NCBI RefSeq assembly: GCF_000591035.1
Contig: NC_022521.1
Location: forward strand, 806,001 to 870,000
Source of the DNA: Aeropyrum camini SY1 = JCM 12091
GTDB taxonomy: Archaea > Thermoproteota > Thermoprotei_A > Sulfolobales > Acidilobaceae
Reading direction: 5' to 3'
DNA: 64,000 nt
The notes beneath the pieces are model-generated. The model saw only the letters and a program-made list of their open reading frames with translations, did not search any database and was not told the origin of the DNA. Below are positions 8,501-15,806 of this stretch, piece after piece (the first letter of the stretch is position 1; the number at the start of each line of letters is the position of its first letter). Both the position numbers and the translations under genes were made by a program.

Positions 8501-9472
8501 GCTCGGGAGGAGAGCTTCACCCTGCTCCTCTCCCCGCCCGCTACACCCCCCAGAGCAGTGAGGCTCCTGGACATATTGAGGACCTCAGGCCTCCTAGACT
8601 ATAGTGTAGCTAGGCGGCTTCACATATACAGGTTGAGGAAGGGAGTTTCATGGAGAGACCTCGAGGACTCCGGCCTCGCTCCAAGGATTGTGCTACCCAG
8701 GTTGGGCATAGTTGGGTTCGAGGAGGAGCTGCCTCGTGGTGAGCTGCTCGAGCCTGCAAGCCTCTCCATAACCCTTTGTAGCGGGCCCGGGGGAGGGCTG
8801 GCGATACACTATAACAGGCCCGGGGGAGGGGGTGAGTGTAAGAGGGCTATAATCCAGCGCTCCGGGCCCGCTGTGATAGTTGACATGAACCCTGAGGTGA
8901 GGCATAGGAGTATAACAATCCCGACTACTGACCTTCTTATCTACCACGCCCGGCTCGCCTCGCTGGAAGCTCTTAAGGTAGAGAGATTGAGAAGGCTTCT
9001 CGAGAGCATCTCAGGCCTGAGGGGTGAGAGGGCCAGCCGGGCTTTCAGGGAGGGTGTTAGGGAGTACTTCAACACACCCCTACTCAAACCGCTTCCCGAC
9101 AGCCCAGAGAGGCTGTTGAAAGCCCCTAAAACTATGAAATGCCCAAGCATCTCCAAATGCCGCCCACTAGCCTCTACGCTCGAGAGGCTTGTGGATGTTC
9201 TGGGCCCCATGGGTATAACGGTGGCTGTAGCTGGCGAAGAGGCTAGGGCAGCCTTCATCAGAGCCTACAGTAGACTATTCCCAGTAGAGCCCAGGATAGT
9301 GGGGTTGAGAAGGGCGCTCAACAGGATGAAGGCGGGCGGGGTCGAGGCTGCAGACCTGGGATTCATAGTCGCAGTCCTACACCGGGAGAGCCACTACCAC
9401 AGGTTCGCCTCTACAGTGGAGAGTTCCGACTACCCCTACGTAACCGTAGCTCACGTGAAAATGCCTGTCTAA
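5507..9472 (+). CDS. Large RecQ-like DEAH-box helicase with long flanking domains
   Basis: 1321 residues. The core is a superfamily 2 helicase of RecQ type: RPGQEAVLERI (motif 0), LPTGYGKS (Walker A, near residue 620), TPLKALMRDQ, LDEAH (near 725), LTATAT, KAFGMGVDISNL and QEIGRAGRDG (near 950). About 590 residues precede it and about 350 follow. Within the N-terminal part, residues about 435-540 (VLVVTPEE, LLVVPWSFL, VVILPE) resemble a second, degenerate helicase-like fold without a Walker A. The C-terminal region is unrecognised. It is expected to unwind DNA, but whether in repair, replication restart or defence is unknown. It starts with TTG at 5507 or 5510. No partner gene is adjacent. 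Confidence 0.9.
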   Translation: MLKKFWERIADSLGLRKELSFGEVLDNPLLLGRYISEKGCPGDEWLREAVDRGLHELVARVKAAGCSVPSDLELEAAAVLLFSGRKPWSLEGVEPGGVAVAVCSEGRVVFGYGGLMVDTAAMGPGGRARVLSNSDAAGLAAWGLGASILVHWGCSTRYPRAVDASLLSAIAVPEAGGDLGLSIYHFSSTAGSIVDAVADIVSKSVSLLESLGVDWSRMPPEVRLAPEAASSLTPSPEGAGQAHPSGDVVATDAPRLLYKTWRPYLLDPPDDPGYRGFEYAAYMAVKSIAARGGSVWRALEAAPPSLSESMLKLLRSSEVVPNPRHPARGEQVEAGELRLARLGGEVLLDCVKPLDRCLSRPAEAHSHLPEDLRARIEKASQRPASQGRGVRVRLRVKGWAPQESAAMLGVEAPSGAEAPEVRLEPPQGRGPRGLITTLERLLEGEEGRVLVVTPEETLASLVAESLGGFLAGLRGGVLHRWFVEGGLLVVPWSFLQARPELAVVAERTVVILPEVLLRDEVLPRIIRRFYSGKASLVSWQWGRIVELLHRLGAVGISWAAGHRPLTARGEPVDSGVVKRVLTRVAVTLLGASSMRPGQEAVLERISRVYSSLSPSVTIAVLPTGYGKSLLFQAPARGLAYLGYGALTLVVTPLKALMRDQTRGALRRGLAACYIDSSLSSRARSEVVRAAALGLIDLLYIAPERFEDAGIREVVGGGGLTLAVLDEAHTASRWGETFRNSYLYMAKTLADLRLEQGWPPILALTATATLDIIESVASMLGAEGYLIVDLEEDGAAETEPGPESTVVYRIAPIRPNIMVEARVSPPGRARLDAAAEHVRELAAWATGVSENWVGAVFTGFVKSRVMDWANAETIASRLEPALGGVCEVLLYHGQMGERRRKLVEEMASEGRGRKVIVATKAFGMGVDISNLRWTLHLFPSDSVEDLVQEIGRAGRDGLPARSVILFAPEDFRVRRAMGLKQLPRLSTVLALYNALVELHAREESFTLLLSPPATPPRAVRLLDILRTSGLLDYSVARRLHIYRLRKGVSWRDLEDSGLAPRIVLPRLGIVGFEEELPRGELLEPASLSITLCSGPGGGLAIHYNRPGGGGECKRAIIQRSGPAVIVDMNPEVRHRSITIPTTDLLIYHARLASLEALKVERLRRLLESISGLRGERASRAFREGVREYFNTPLLKPLPDSPERLLKAPKTMKCPSISKCRPLASTLERLVDVLGPMGITVAVAGEEARAAFIRAYSRLFPVEPRIVGLRRALNRMKAGGVEAADLGFIVAVLHRESHYHRFASTVESSDYPYVTVAHVKMPV

Positions 9473-9779
9473 ACACTTTATTAATTAGGAAGACAACCAG
9501 ACGATCCAGCTCTTATGTAGCAAACCGGGCCTGGGCAAGGGCTGGATGTATAGCTCCGGCAGTTTTCCGGGGCGCCTCCAAACATGACGGTGAGGTGAGG
9601 CCGCTGCACTCCAATCTCCTCAGGCCATAGTCCAGCGGTGTTTAGGCTTTGAGGGTTGAGACGCTTGTTCCCATAATAGAGGCTACGTACCTCGACTCCC
9701 GTAGGGAAATACTCCTGTGTTGGGGTAGGGTGGGCGGCGGGGGCTCGATGCTTCTCCGGGGCTACCGTGCTCCATACCG
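9473..9779. other. 307-base gap without a recognisable gene
   Basis: Located between two convergent genes. Short open frames (30 residues or fewer) have no ribosome-binding site or promoter. I see an AT-rich stretch right after the helicase stop (TTTATTAATTA, 9478-9488), which may act as a terminator, and no tRNA, C/D or other RNA signature. Confidence 0.5.
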
Positions 9780-10388
9780 TTACTCGCCCTTTAGGGGGCC
9801 GTAGACTATGAGTCTCAAGCGCCTCCGGGGCAGAGGCTCTGAGAGGTGTCTTTCCTCGAGCGGCCCTCTATCCTCCTGGGCGGCCGCGACTAATTTCCCT
9901 CTGCAAATCTTCAGGAATATGGAGGGTGTATCTATCGTTTTTGCCACGAAGCAGCCTTCTCCCACGGCCTTCTCCACCTCGGAGTAGAGATCCTTTGCAA
10001 CCTCCTCTAGTGTTGCCCCTGAGGCTGTGAATGTTAGAGGCGTATAGTCCAGTACCAGGCCAGCCTGGAAAAGGGGGTCCAGCAGCTTCTCGGCCTCCTC
10101 AATGTCGTATTCATGAGTCTCGGCCTCCACAGCCTGCTCTCTCCGCTCCTCCGTGGCGGGCCTCCCACTAGCTGGTATCGGCGGTGTTCCAGCGGAGGGG
10201 GTCCTGGTGAGAGAGGTCTCGGCACTAGCCGCAGCCTCCTCGGCCTGCGCCTGCCTGTAGAACCTGCAGCTAACATACCTTGCTGTAGTGCAGGGAAATG
10301 CTAGTGGATTTACAGGACGCTTCACAACCCTGCAATACACCACCGGCCCCCTACTCTCGCCCAAGGGGCACACTACGCGCGGCGCCAT
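9780..10388 (-). CDS. Unknown protein with an N-terminal four-cysteine region
   Basis: 202 residues, no recognised family. The N-terminus has C7, C19, C33 and C41, a spacing that could bind zinc or an Fe-S cluster. Residues about 45-95 are a low-complexity Ala/Thr/Pro/Glu linker. The C-terminal half (about 95-202) has a mixed alpha/beta pattern (EAEKLLDPLFQAGLVLDYTPLTF..., with helix ATLEEVAKDLYSEVEKAV) and reads like a small ligand-binding or effector domain. The ATG at 10388 directly follows AAGGAGGT, closer than usual, so initiation a few codons later is possible. It lies downstream of the membrane protein and PadR genes on the same strand. Confidence 0.75.
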   Translation of the reverse strand: MAPRVVCPLGESRGPVVYCRVVKRPVNPLAFPCTTARYVSCRFYRQAQAEEAAASAETSLTRTPSAGTPPIPASGRPATEERREQAVEAETHEYDIEEAEKLLDPLFQAGLVLDYTPLTFTASGATLEEVAKDLYSEVEKAVGEGCFVAKTIDTPSIFLKICRGKLVAAAQEDRGPLEERHLSEPLPRRRLRLIVYGPLKGE

Positions 10389-10540
10389 ACCTCCTTACCC
10401 TTGCTCCCCCAATATTATTTACAAGGCGCTGGATACATTTCAAAATATGAATGATAGAGGGAGAACATTATTAATAGTGAGGATGCCTCCACGGCCTGAA
10501 CAAAGTGCGCGGTAGGCACGTTCTAGCCTTGAAAACCCGT

Positions 10541-11248
10541 TCACCCTGCAACCGCCTCCCTCTGCTCTTCTGTCAGCAGCCTGAAGCCGTATGCCGCCAG
10601 GAGGGCGGGCATTATCCCACCCACAGCGTACCACAGGCCTAAGGTAACCATACCCAGGCTCTTCGCGACGGAGTACAGCGGGAGTGTGAATCCGTGCATT
10701 ATGAACGCTAGGCCTATAAGCATGGCCGCCCGGCTCCCTGTAGGCAGTGCCAGCTCTCTGGTGAAGTATGCTCCCGCCAGAAGTGCTAGGGGGACTAGCT
10801 GGCCTAGCACCCTGCCTATGCTGCTGACAAGTAGCCTATGGCTGGGCGGCTCAATACCGCTCAACAGGTTGACAGCCAGGGTGTACACGGTCCCAGACAC
10901 GAATACTATTCCCGGGAGGCCTAGCCTTATCCACCTACTCTCAACACCTATAGTCTCAATTAACACTGACGCCATGGCCGCGCTCCAGAAAACTATTGCA
11001 ATACCCCTAACCGCGTCGAGGGCATAGTGTGTTGATGATCCGTAGAAAGCCGGGCTCCTCAACACCATAACGTTAATCACAGATTCTAGAACAGCCTGTA
11101 TGAACACCGCGAACAGGCCCGCGGATAGGGCTAGCGCGGCCGTCGAGCCAGAGTTCCTATAAGCGGTGTATGCGTAAAACGATGCAGCCAGGGTGGCTGC
11201 TGCAGTAGCAAGTGGGAACCCGGCCGCCTCCACATACTCTATGGCCAA
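10541..11248 (-). CDS. Membrane protein with about seven transmembrane helices, unknown function
   Basis: 235 residues, with hydrophobic segments near 10-28, 35-60, 78-98, 105-128, 145-165, 172-195 and 200-222. No transport or enzyme motif is recognisable. The only charged clusters are short loops and the C-terminal TEEQREAVAG. The PadR-type regulator gene lies 88 bases upstream on the same strand. Membrane proteins next to PadR regulators are often their targets, so a regulated export or stress role is a reasonable inference. The ATG at 11248 has no strong ribosome-binding site. Confidence 0.8.
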   Translation of the reverse strand: MAIEYVEAAGFPLATAAATLAASFYAYTAYRNSGSTAALALSAGLFAVFIQAVLESVINVMVLRSPAFYGSSTHYALDAVRGIAIVFWSAAMASVLIETIGVESRWIRLGLPGIVFVSGTVYTLAVNLLSGIEPPSHRLLVSSIGRVLGQLVPLALLAGAYFTRELALPTGSRAAMLIGLAFIMHGFTLPLYSVAKSLGMVTLGLWYAVGGIMPALLAAYGFRLLTEEQREAVAG

Positions 11249-11336
11249 GGCTTGGACACCCGCCCTTAGCGGGTTCTATGCTGTTAGGTATAAAAGGTGG
11301 TTTAGTGTTGAAGACACCCCCATTCATGGCCTCTAG

Positions 11337-11849
11337 TTAGCCAGAGGTCCTCCTGCTCTCTACCTCCAGTAGGGGCTCTTGGATGCCGCACGACTCTTCC
11401 AGCGCCTTCTCAAACTTCGCCACAGCCCTCCTAGCCTCTCCACAGACACTATTAGCCTCCTCTGCAAAACCATGCTCCCTGAGTATCTTGCAGCCCTCCA
11501 TAAGATAGTAGATTAGATAGTCCACCTTTCTAGTCTTCTCTATCATTATACTTGCCAGCCTTCTCCAACCTTGTTCGGTGAGGGCATAGACTATCCTTCT
11601 CCCCCCCTTAACGCCCTCCTTATCCATCCTTTCCACGCGTATGAGACCCTCCCTCTTTAGCTGGTCCAGCAGCGGGTACAGTGTGCCCGGTGCTGGCCTC
11701 CAGGCTCCGTAGGTTATCTCCTCTATCCTATTCATAATCTCGTAGCCGTGATAGGGCCTTTCAGCGAGGACCCTGAGGACGAGCTGCCTCAGACTCTCTC
11801 TTATAATGTTGCTCCTAGAGCTCCCGCTGCTCTCACTAGCTCCAACCAA
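11337..11849 (-). CDS. PadR-family transcriptional regulator
   Basis: 170 residues. The N-terminal PadR winged helix is clear at about 17-85: LRQLVLRVLAERPYHGYEIMNRI, then APGTLYPLLDQLKREGLIRVE and GGRRIVYALTEQG. A C-terminal helical dimerisation region follows (about 95-160), with two cysteines (C119, C136). Such proteins repress genes controlling export or stress response and often bind their own promoter. The TTG start at 11849 lies about 20 bases from an AT-rich box (reverse strand AAATTATATTTAC, about 11862-11874), so the message is probably leaderless or nearly so. The neighbouring palindrome GTATAC could be part of an operator, but this is speculative. Confidence 0.9.
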   Translation of the reverse strand: MVGASESSGSSRSNIIRESLRQLVLRVLAERPYHGYEIMNRIEEITYGAWRPAPGTLYPLLDQLKREGLIRVERMDKEGVKGGRRIVYALTEQGWRRLASIMIEKTRKVDYLIYYLMEGCKILREHGFAEEANSVCGEARRAVAKFEKALEESCGIQEPLLEVESRRTSG

Positions 11850-11918
11850 ATTTTCAAACCCGTAAATATAATTTAGTATACAATCGCCCGGGGTTATAAA
11901 GTCGAGGGCTTTGAAGGC

Positions 11919-11991
11919 GGCGGCTCAAAGACTGGTGTCCATCCTCAACGGCTACCCGCCTTCGGCAATACCAGCCATCATCACAGCCGCC
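11919..11991 (-). ncRNA. Possible box C/D sRNA with degenerate D boxes
   Basis: On the reverse strand a perfect C box GTGATGA (11984-11978) is followed by a 12-base spacer, a D'-like CCGA (11965-11962), an 11-13-base spacer, a C'-like TTGAGGA (11948-11942), 13 bases, and a D-like TTGA (11928-11925). GGCGGC just before C pairs perfectly with GCCGCC just after D, as in a terminal stem. Both D boxes deviate from CTGA, which keeps the confidence low. I could not recognise a target for either guide. Confidence 0.35.
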
Positions 11992-12043
11992 TCCTAAGAA
12001 TATTTCCACTTTACACCTGAAAGGGTTTTAGTGGGCAGGATCG

Positions 12044-12823
12044 TTGGCGCGGTGTGGAGGGCTTGTTCTAGGTGGGAGCCGGGGTCTTGGTTTCCATGCA
12101 GCCCGGGCTCTCGCAAGCCTCGGCTGCAACCTGGTGATTGTCGCTAGGGGGAGGGAAGCGCTTGAGGCTAGCGCCAGGGTCTTGGAAGACAGCTTCGGGG
12201 TTGTTGTAGAGCCGCTGGTGGGAGATCTGAGGGTCAAGGGACATGTTGAGGCCGCTGTCAAACACGCAGTGGAGGTACTAGGGGGTGTGAACGCTGCCGT
12301 CACGGCATACGGCAACATATCGCGGGAACCCCTGACTCTACGGGAAGCAGAGTGGGAGGACTGGATAGAGGCGGCGGCACTCTACCTGGCCTCCACATCC
12401 AGCCTATTCAAAGCGTTAGCGTCTTACAACCCTGTTAAGTCTACTGTAATCCTACTTTCAAGCTTCACAGTAGCCGAGCCTATGGACCCCCTGATAGTAT
12501 CGGACTCTGTTAGAGCAGGTCTCTCGAGGCTCGTGAAATCTGCGGCAAGACTCTATCCTGAAAAGATAAGGCCTATACTCCTCTTGCTCGGCAGCTTCAG
12601 GACGCCTGGAGCGCTGAAGACTGTGGGGAGGATAGCTGAGGTGAGGGGGGAGGAGCTGGAGAGCGTCTGGAGAAGGGAGGTTGAAATGCTTAGCCCTCTA
12701 GCCAGATCTGGGAGGCTGGAGGAGTTCGAGGAGGTTATAAGGCTACTGGTGAAGAGCCCCGAGTATATGCATGGGGCTATAGTCGTGTTTGACGGAGCCT
12801 CGGGAAGGGTTGCGTGGCCCTAG
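12044..12823 (+). CDS. Short-chain dehydrogenase/reductase family protein with atypical active site
   Basis: 259 residues with a Rossmann start GGSRGLG (10-16), a nucleotide-binding second strand ending VARG, and strand LLSS (137-140) holding the usual catalytic serine. Where classical members have Y-x3-K, this protein has S153-D-S-V-R157. An S-x-x-x-R pattern is known in a divergent SDR subgroup annotated as FabG-like, so the protein may use another mechanism or only bind NAD(P). The substrate is unknown. The likely start is TTG at 12044. It is convergent with the nucleotidyltransferase-like gene 6 bases later. Confidence 0.85.
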   Translation: MARCGGLVLGGSRGLGFHAARALASLGCNLVIVARGREALEASARVLEDSFGVVVEPLVGDLRVKGHVEAAVKHAVEVLGGVNAAVTAYGNISREPLTLREAEWEDWIEAAALYLASTSSLFKALASYNPVKSTVILLSSFTVAEPMDPLIVSDSVRAGLSRLVKSAARLYPEKIRPILLLLGSFRTPGALKTVGRIAEVRGEELESVWRREVEMLSPLARSGRLEEFEEVIRLLVKSPEYMHGAIVVFDGASGRVAWP

Positions 12824-12829
12824 CAAGGC

Positions 12830-13306
12830 CTAGCTCTTGTACAGCTCGATAGGCGGGCACTCGATGCCTTTTGACAGTCTCAGGGCATATACATCGTTTA
12901 TATGCATTTCCACCACGTTATGCTTGAGCCCCCTCTGGTAGTGCTCGAGAAGCCTCCTGTAACCCTCGTAGCTCACAGTGGTGAAGAAGGCCTCCTTAAC
13001 GGCATTATCAATTATCTCTTCTAGCGTTGAAAGGGCGTACGCCTCCGCGGGGCTGCGCACCTTTATAACCAGGTCTATGTCGAAGCTGCCGTTAACGCTC
13101 GTATCACACTCTCCCCCGGAGAGGTCAGAGAGGGCTATGTAGTCTATAGTGTGGAAGTATTTTGCGAGGATACGCGCTATTTTCGCCGCCAGACTCACCT
13201 TTATCCGGCCCCACTCCTCGCCGCTCCCCATTCTGATGCTACGGAATATTTTCGATGCTTCATCGAAAACCTCATACCAAATCTGCTTCTCCACAGAAGT
13301 CGGCAA
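12830..13306 (-). CDS. Nucleotidyltransferase-like protein (tentative)
   Basis: 158 residues. The segment SGGECDTSVNGSFDIDLVIKV (about 64-84) fits the hGG-x(9-13)-D-h-D pattern of minimal nucleotidyltransferases, with D-I-D as the possible metal-binding pair. The surrounding helices (KIFRSIRMGSGEEWGRIK; STLEEIIDNAVKEAF) are compatible with that fold. No other family is recognisable. The ATG lies at 13306, and an AT-rich box (TATGTATATCC, reverse strand, near 13345-13356) could serve as promoter. Confidence 0.65.
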   Translation of the reverse strand: MPTSVEKQIWYEVFDEASKIFRSIRMGSGEEWGRIKVSLAAKIARILAKYFHTIDYIALSDLSGGECDTSVNGSFDIDLVIKVRSPAEAYALSTLEEIIDNAVKEAFFTTVSYEGYRRLLEHYQRGLKHNVVEMHINDVYALRLSKGIECPPIELYKS

Positions 13307-13484
13307 ACCACCTCACCTATCCCACTGTAATCCCACTATGGAGAAGGGATATACATAAGAAGCACACCCCGCCTTAATATATAGTATTCAAAACTTGAAA
13401 ACTCTAACATGGATTCTCCCCTGGCCTCCAGCCCCGGTTAGAGTGGTTTAAGATCTTTCACCTCAGACGGCTTTAATTCTACTA

Positions 13485-14210
13485 ATGTATGGGATGAAGC
13501 AAGTGGACCGGACCAGACCGGGTGGGGGGATGAAGAGCAGGGCCTCTAGTAGACCGCTCTACCAAAACCCCAATCATGAAACCCTAACTATAGGCCGTCC
13601 GACTATTGTGGTAGAGCTTCTGGAGGAAGCACCCTCTAGATGGCTTCTGGAGGAGCTCTGGGAATCATACCTCTTCGCGGGCGAGAGGGGGTTTAGGCTT
13701 GTTGTAGCAGGAGCCTCAAACCCGGTTCTATACGCGGCTGTTCGGGCCATGGGTGTGCCTGTTTCTATGGAGCGTGGGTTTAGGTTTAACAAGCCAGGTT
13801 GTATTCTCCTCGACCTATGGTCTCGTAGGAATCTGGAGCCCGAAGAGGCGGCCCACGCTACCTATATGATAGTGGGCGGCATAATGGGGGATCATCCCCC
13901 CAGAGGGAGGACCTACCTCCTCTCATCCCAGGTGTACACGGCCTGTGCGAGGAGGAACCTCGGGCCTGAGCAGCTGAGCATTGATGGAGCCGTTAAGACG
14001 GCCATACTTGTGGCTGAAGGCTACAGTCTGGGGGAGATTGAGTTTGCGAGAGGCCTTGAAATCGAGCTGGAAAGCCCGATAAAGGGTGTTACAGCTAGTG
14101 TAAGTCTCCCCTATGCCTATCCCAAGATTGGGGGGAGGGTGCTGGTGTCTCAGAGGCTCCTACACCTACTGTCGAGGGGGATAGTGTATGAGGAGGAATA
14201 CCTAGCCTAG
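13485..14210 (+). CDS. SPOUT-family methyltransferase, Sfm1/DUF431 type
   Basis: 241 residues. The conserved region from about 40 shows the family signatures: IVVELLEEAPSRWLLEEL, CILLDLWSRRNLEPEEA, IVGGIMGDHPPRGRT, RRNLGPEQLSIDGAVKTAILVAEG and LEIELES. This is the SPOUT family to which yeast Sfm1, an arginine methyltransferase acting on ribosomal protein S3, belongs (PF04252). The archaeal substrate (ribosomal protein or RNA) is not settled from sequence. The first ~39 residues are basic and unconserved in character, so ATG at 13530 is an alternative start. A TTTAAG box near 13447 would place transcription start close to the ATG at 13485. Confidence 0.88.
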   Translation: MYGMKQVDRTRPGGGMKSRASSRPLYQNPNHETLTIGRPTIVVELLEEAPSRWLLEELWESYLFAGERGFRLVVAGASNPVLYAAVRAMGVPVSMERGFRFNKPGCILLDLWSRRNLEPEEAAHATYMIVGGIMGDHPPRGRTYLLSSQVYTACARRNLGPEQLSIDGAVKTAILVAEGYSLGEIEFARGLEIELESPIKGVTASVSLPYAYPKIGGRVLVSQRLLHLLSRGIVYEEEYLA

Positions 14211-14317
14211 GAGGAACTCGGGTGAAGAGGTCTGCAGATGCTGGGCGAGGCTAGTTTTATAGTGATGCCTTCAAGCTGGCTAAGACTCTGATAGCTTTGG
14301 CTGGGAGGCTCCCGGTG

Positions 14318-15058
14318 CTAGGGGGGTAGATAGAGTATCCACGCGCCCTTATCCTCGTCGAAGACCGCTATACCCGCCCTGACCATCTCTCTAAAGAGCT
14401 TTGCAGCCCTCTCGCCGAGCTTCTCCTCAACTATCTTTTCCGCCGCTATGCTGTCCGAAACGTCGAGTTCTTCCAGGACGGTTCTAAACCTCTCCCAATA
14501 GTCCTTGTCAACAGCAACGTACCTACCCTCTATGTTGAGAACGACGGCTCCCCTCTTCTCGAGGGAGGCAAAGAACCTCTGGGGCGACCTTATCCAGCCG
14601 GCTTCATCCTGAAACAGTATCCCCTCCTTCCTGAGCCTATCAATAGCGTCCCCGCCTCTGTACTCGCCCCTCTCGTACCGCCTCTGTTCCCTCCCTGCCA
14701 GCCTCCCCTCCTTATACTCTGGGAGGGCGCGCTCAAACTCTTCGCGCTTCACAGACTCCATAGCCTCGATCATCTCGATTATCCTTGACAGCTTGAGGTT
14801 GATCTCGTCAATTTTGCCTGTGTAAGGGTTTAGAAGATCCATTATACGCCTCTCTAGGCTGGCCATAAGGCTTCTAAGTACTTCGGGAGAGACTCCTGTG
14901 GCCGGCTCCTCACCGCCCTCCACGTGCCTGGAGAGAAGCCATCTAACGTATTCTGCTACGCTGGTGAAGCCGTTTCTCCGTGCTTGGTCGCGGAGCCTCT
15001 CGTACTCCTCCCTCGTGAGCCTAACCTTTATGTAGTACTCCTCCACCGTTAGCCCCAC
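14318..15058 (-). CDS. Ribbon-helix-helix protein with coiled coil and C-terminal winged-helix-like region
   Basis: 246 residues. The N-terminus (YYIKVRLTREEYERLRDQARRNGFTSVAEYVRWLLSRH, about 8-45) is a CopG/MetJ-type ribbon-helix-helix DNA-binding unit, including the F-x-S-V-x-E-Y turn. A coiled coil covers about 60-110. The C-terminal part contains segments such as DAIDRLRKEGILFQDEAGWIRS and KLFREMVRAGIAVFDEDKGAW that look like a winged helix. A DNA-binding architectural or regulatory role is inferred. It sits 28 bases from the GTP cyclohydrolase III gene on the same strand. Confidence 0.8.
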   Translation of the reverse strand: MGLTVEEYYIKVRLTREEYERLRDQARRNGFTSVAEYVRWLLSRHVEGGEEPATGVSPEVLRSLMASLERRIMDLLNPYTGKIDEINLKLSRIIEMIEAMESVKREEFERALPEYKEGRLAGREQRRYERGEYRGGDAIDRLRKEGILFQDEAGWIRSPQRFFASLEKRGAVVLNIEGRYVAVDKDYWERFRTVLEELDVSDSIAAEKIVEEKLGERAAKLFREMVRAGIAVFDEDKGAWILYLPP

Positions 15059-15086
15059 TGGTTAATAGATGCTCTCCCAGAGGTTT

Positions 15087-15806
15087 TTATTGCGTTTTGA
15101 CCACGATAGGGCCAGGGTTTACCTTTGCCCTAATCTCGTGCAGAGCCTCTGCTGCCAGAGCTAGGCTGGCTCGGGCTGTCGGTGCTATGCCTATACCTGC
15201 TTTCAAGTCGTTCCTCACAAGGAGTTTTTCCACGGTTCTCTCTACTGAGCCTGTGAGCGGTATGACGGCGAGTATGTTATCGCCTCCTAGATACTGTGTT
15301 ACAGCCCCGATCTCCTCGGCTACCTTAGAGATCTTCGCCATGAGATCCATAACCTCATAGTAAGTCCTCACCGGGCCCTCGGCCCTTGTTATGGCTGTCA
15401 CATTGTTGAGGTCTATATGGGCGATTGAGGCGTATTCCTCGGCCTCACATGGTTCATAGATGAGTCTATCCCCCTTATCGTGGAGAGCTGACCAAGCTTT
15501 CTCCACTGCGTCCAGCGGCCTGACACTGCAGTAGCTTGCCATTCTAACTCTCACCTTAGATAGGCTGGCTACTGTATCTAGAACCCTAGCGTGCTCTCCC
15601 ACGCTCATGTTCGAGGAGATTAGGAGCATTATATCGTATCGGATCGGGAGGACGAAGCCCCCGTATTTAGCGGCCTCTTTCTGGGCTGCAGCATATATGT
15701 CGCTCTGGAGGGTCTGTATTATCCACTCCCGGTCACTGCCCAACTCCTCAGTCCACTCTCTATATCCAACCTGCTCGACGACCGCAACCCTAACAGCTCT
15801 CGCCAA
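15087..15806 (-). CDS. gch3: GTP cyclohydrolase III
   Basis: The archaeal enzyme converts GTP to 2-amino-5-formylamino-6-ribosylamino-4(3H)-pyrimidinone 5'-phosphate, the first step toward riboflavin and F420 in archaea. Family features are the first domain with LQSDIYAAAQKEAAKYGGFVLPIRYDIMLLISSN, and a second domain with HIDLNNVT, YLGGDNILAVIP and LKAGIGIAPTARASLALAAEALHEIR, matching the two-domain palm-like fold known from the Methanocaldococcus enzyme. The ATG at 15836 would add ten residues. The TTG at 15806 is preceded by a G-rich ribosome-binding site (AGGGGGG) and matches family length better. The lumazine synthase gene is directly upstream on the same strand. Confidence 0.92.
   Translation of the reverse strand: MARAVRVAVVEQVGYREWTEELGSDREWIIQTLQSDIYAAAQKEAAKYGGFVLPIRYDIMLLISSNMSVGEHARVLDTVASLSKVRVRMASYCSVRPLDAVEKAWSALHDKGDRLIYEPCEAEEYASIAHIDLNNVTAITRAEGPVRTYYEVMDLMAKISKVAEEIGAVTQYLGGDNILAVIPLTGSVERTVEKLLVRNDLKAGIGIAPTARASLALAAEALHEIRAKVNPGPIVVKTQ

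Noticed and set aside
9473-9779. Search for SRP RNA, RNase P RNA or small genes in this gap
   Set aside because: None of the conserved motifs (SRP GGAAG-type loop region, RNase P conserved segments) is present; short frames lack start signals.
10479-10535. Forward-strand GTGAGGA, 12 bases, CTGA, resembling a box C/D sRNA upstream of the four-cysteine gene
   Set aside because: The C box deviates, the C' and second D box are poor (GTAGGCA, TTGA) and the flanks cannot form a terminal stem.
14262-14291. GTGATGC followed by CTGA after the SPOUT methyltransferase gene
   Set aside because: The spacer is 19 bases with no second C'/D pair, outside archaeal C/D geometry.
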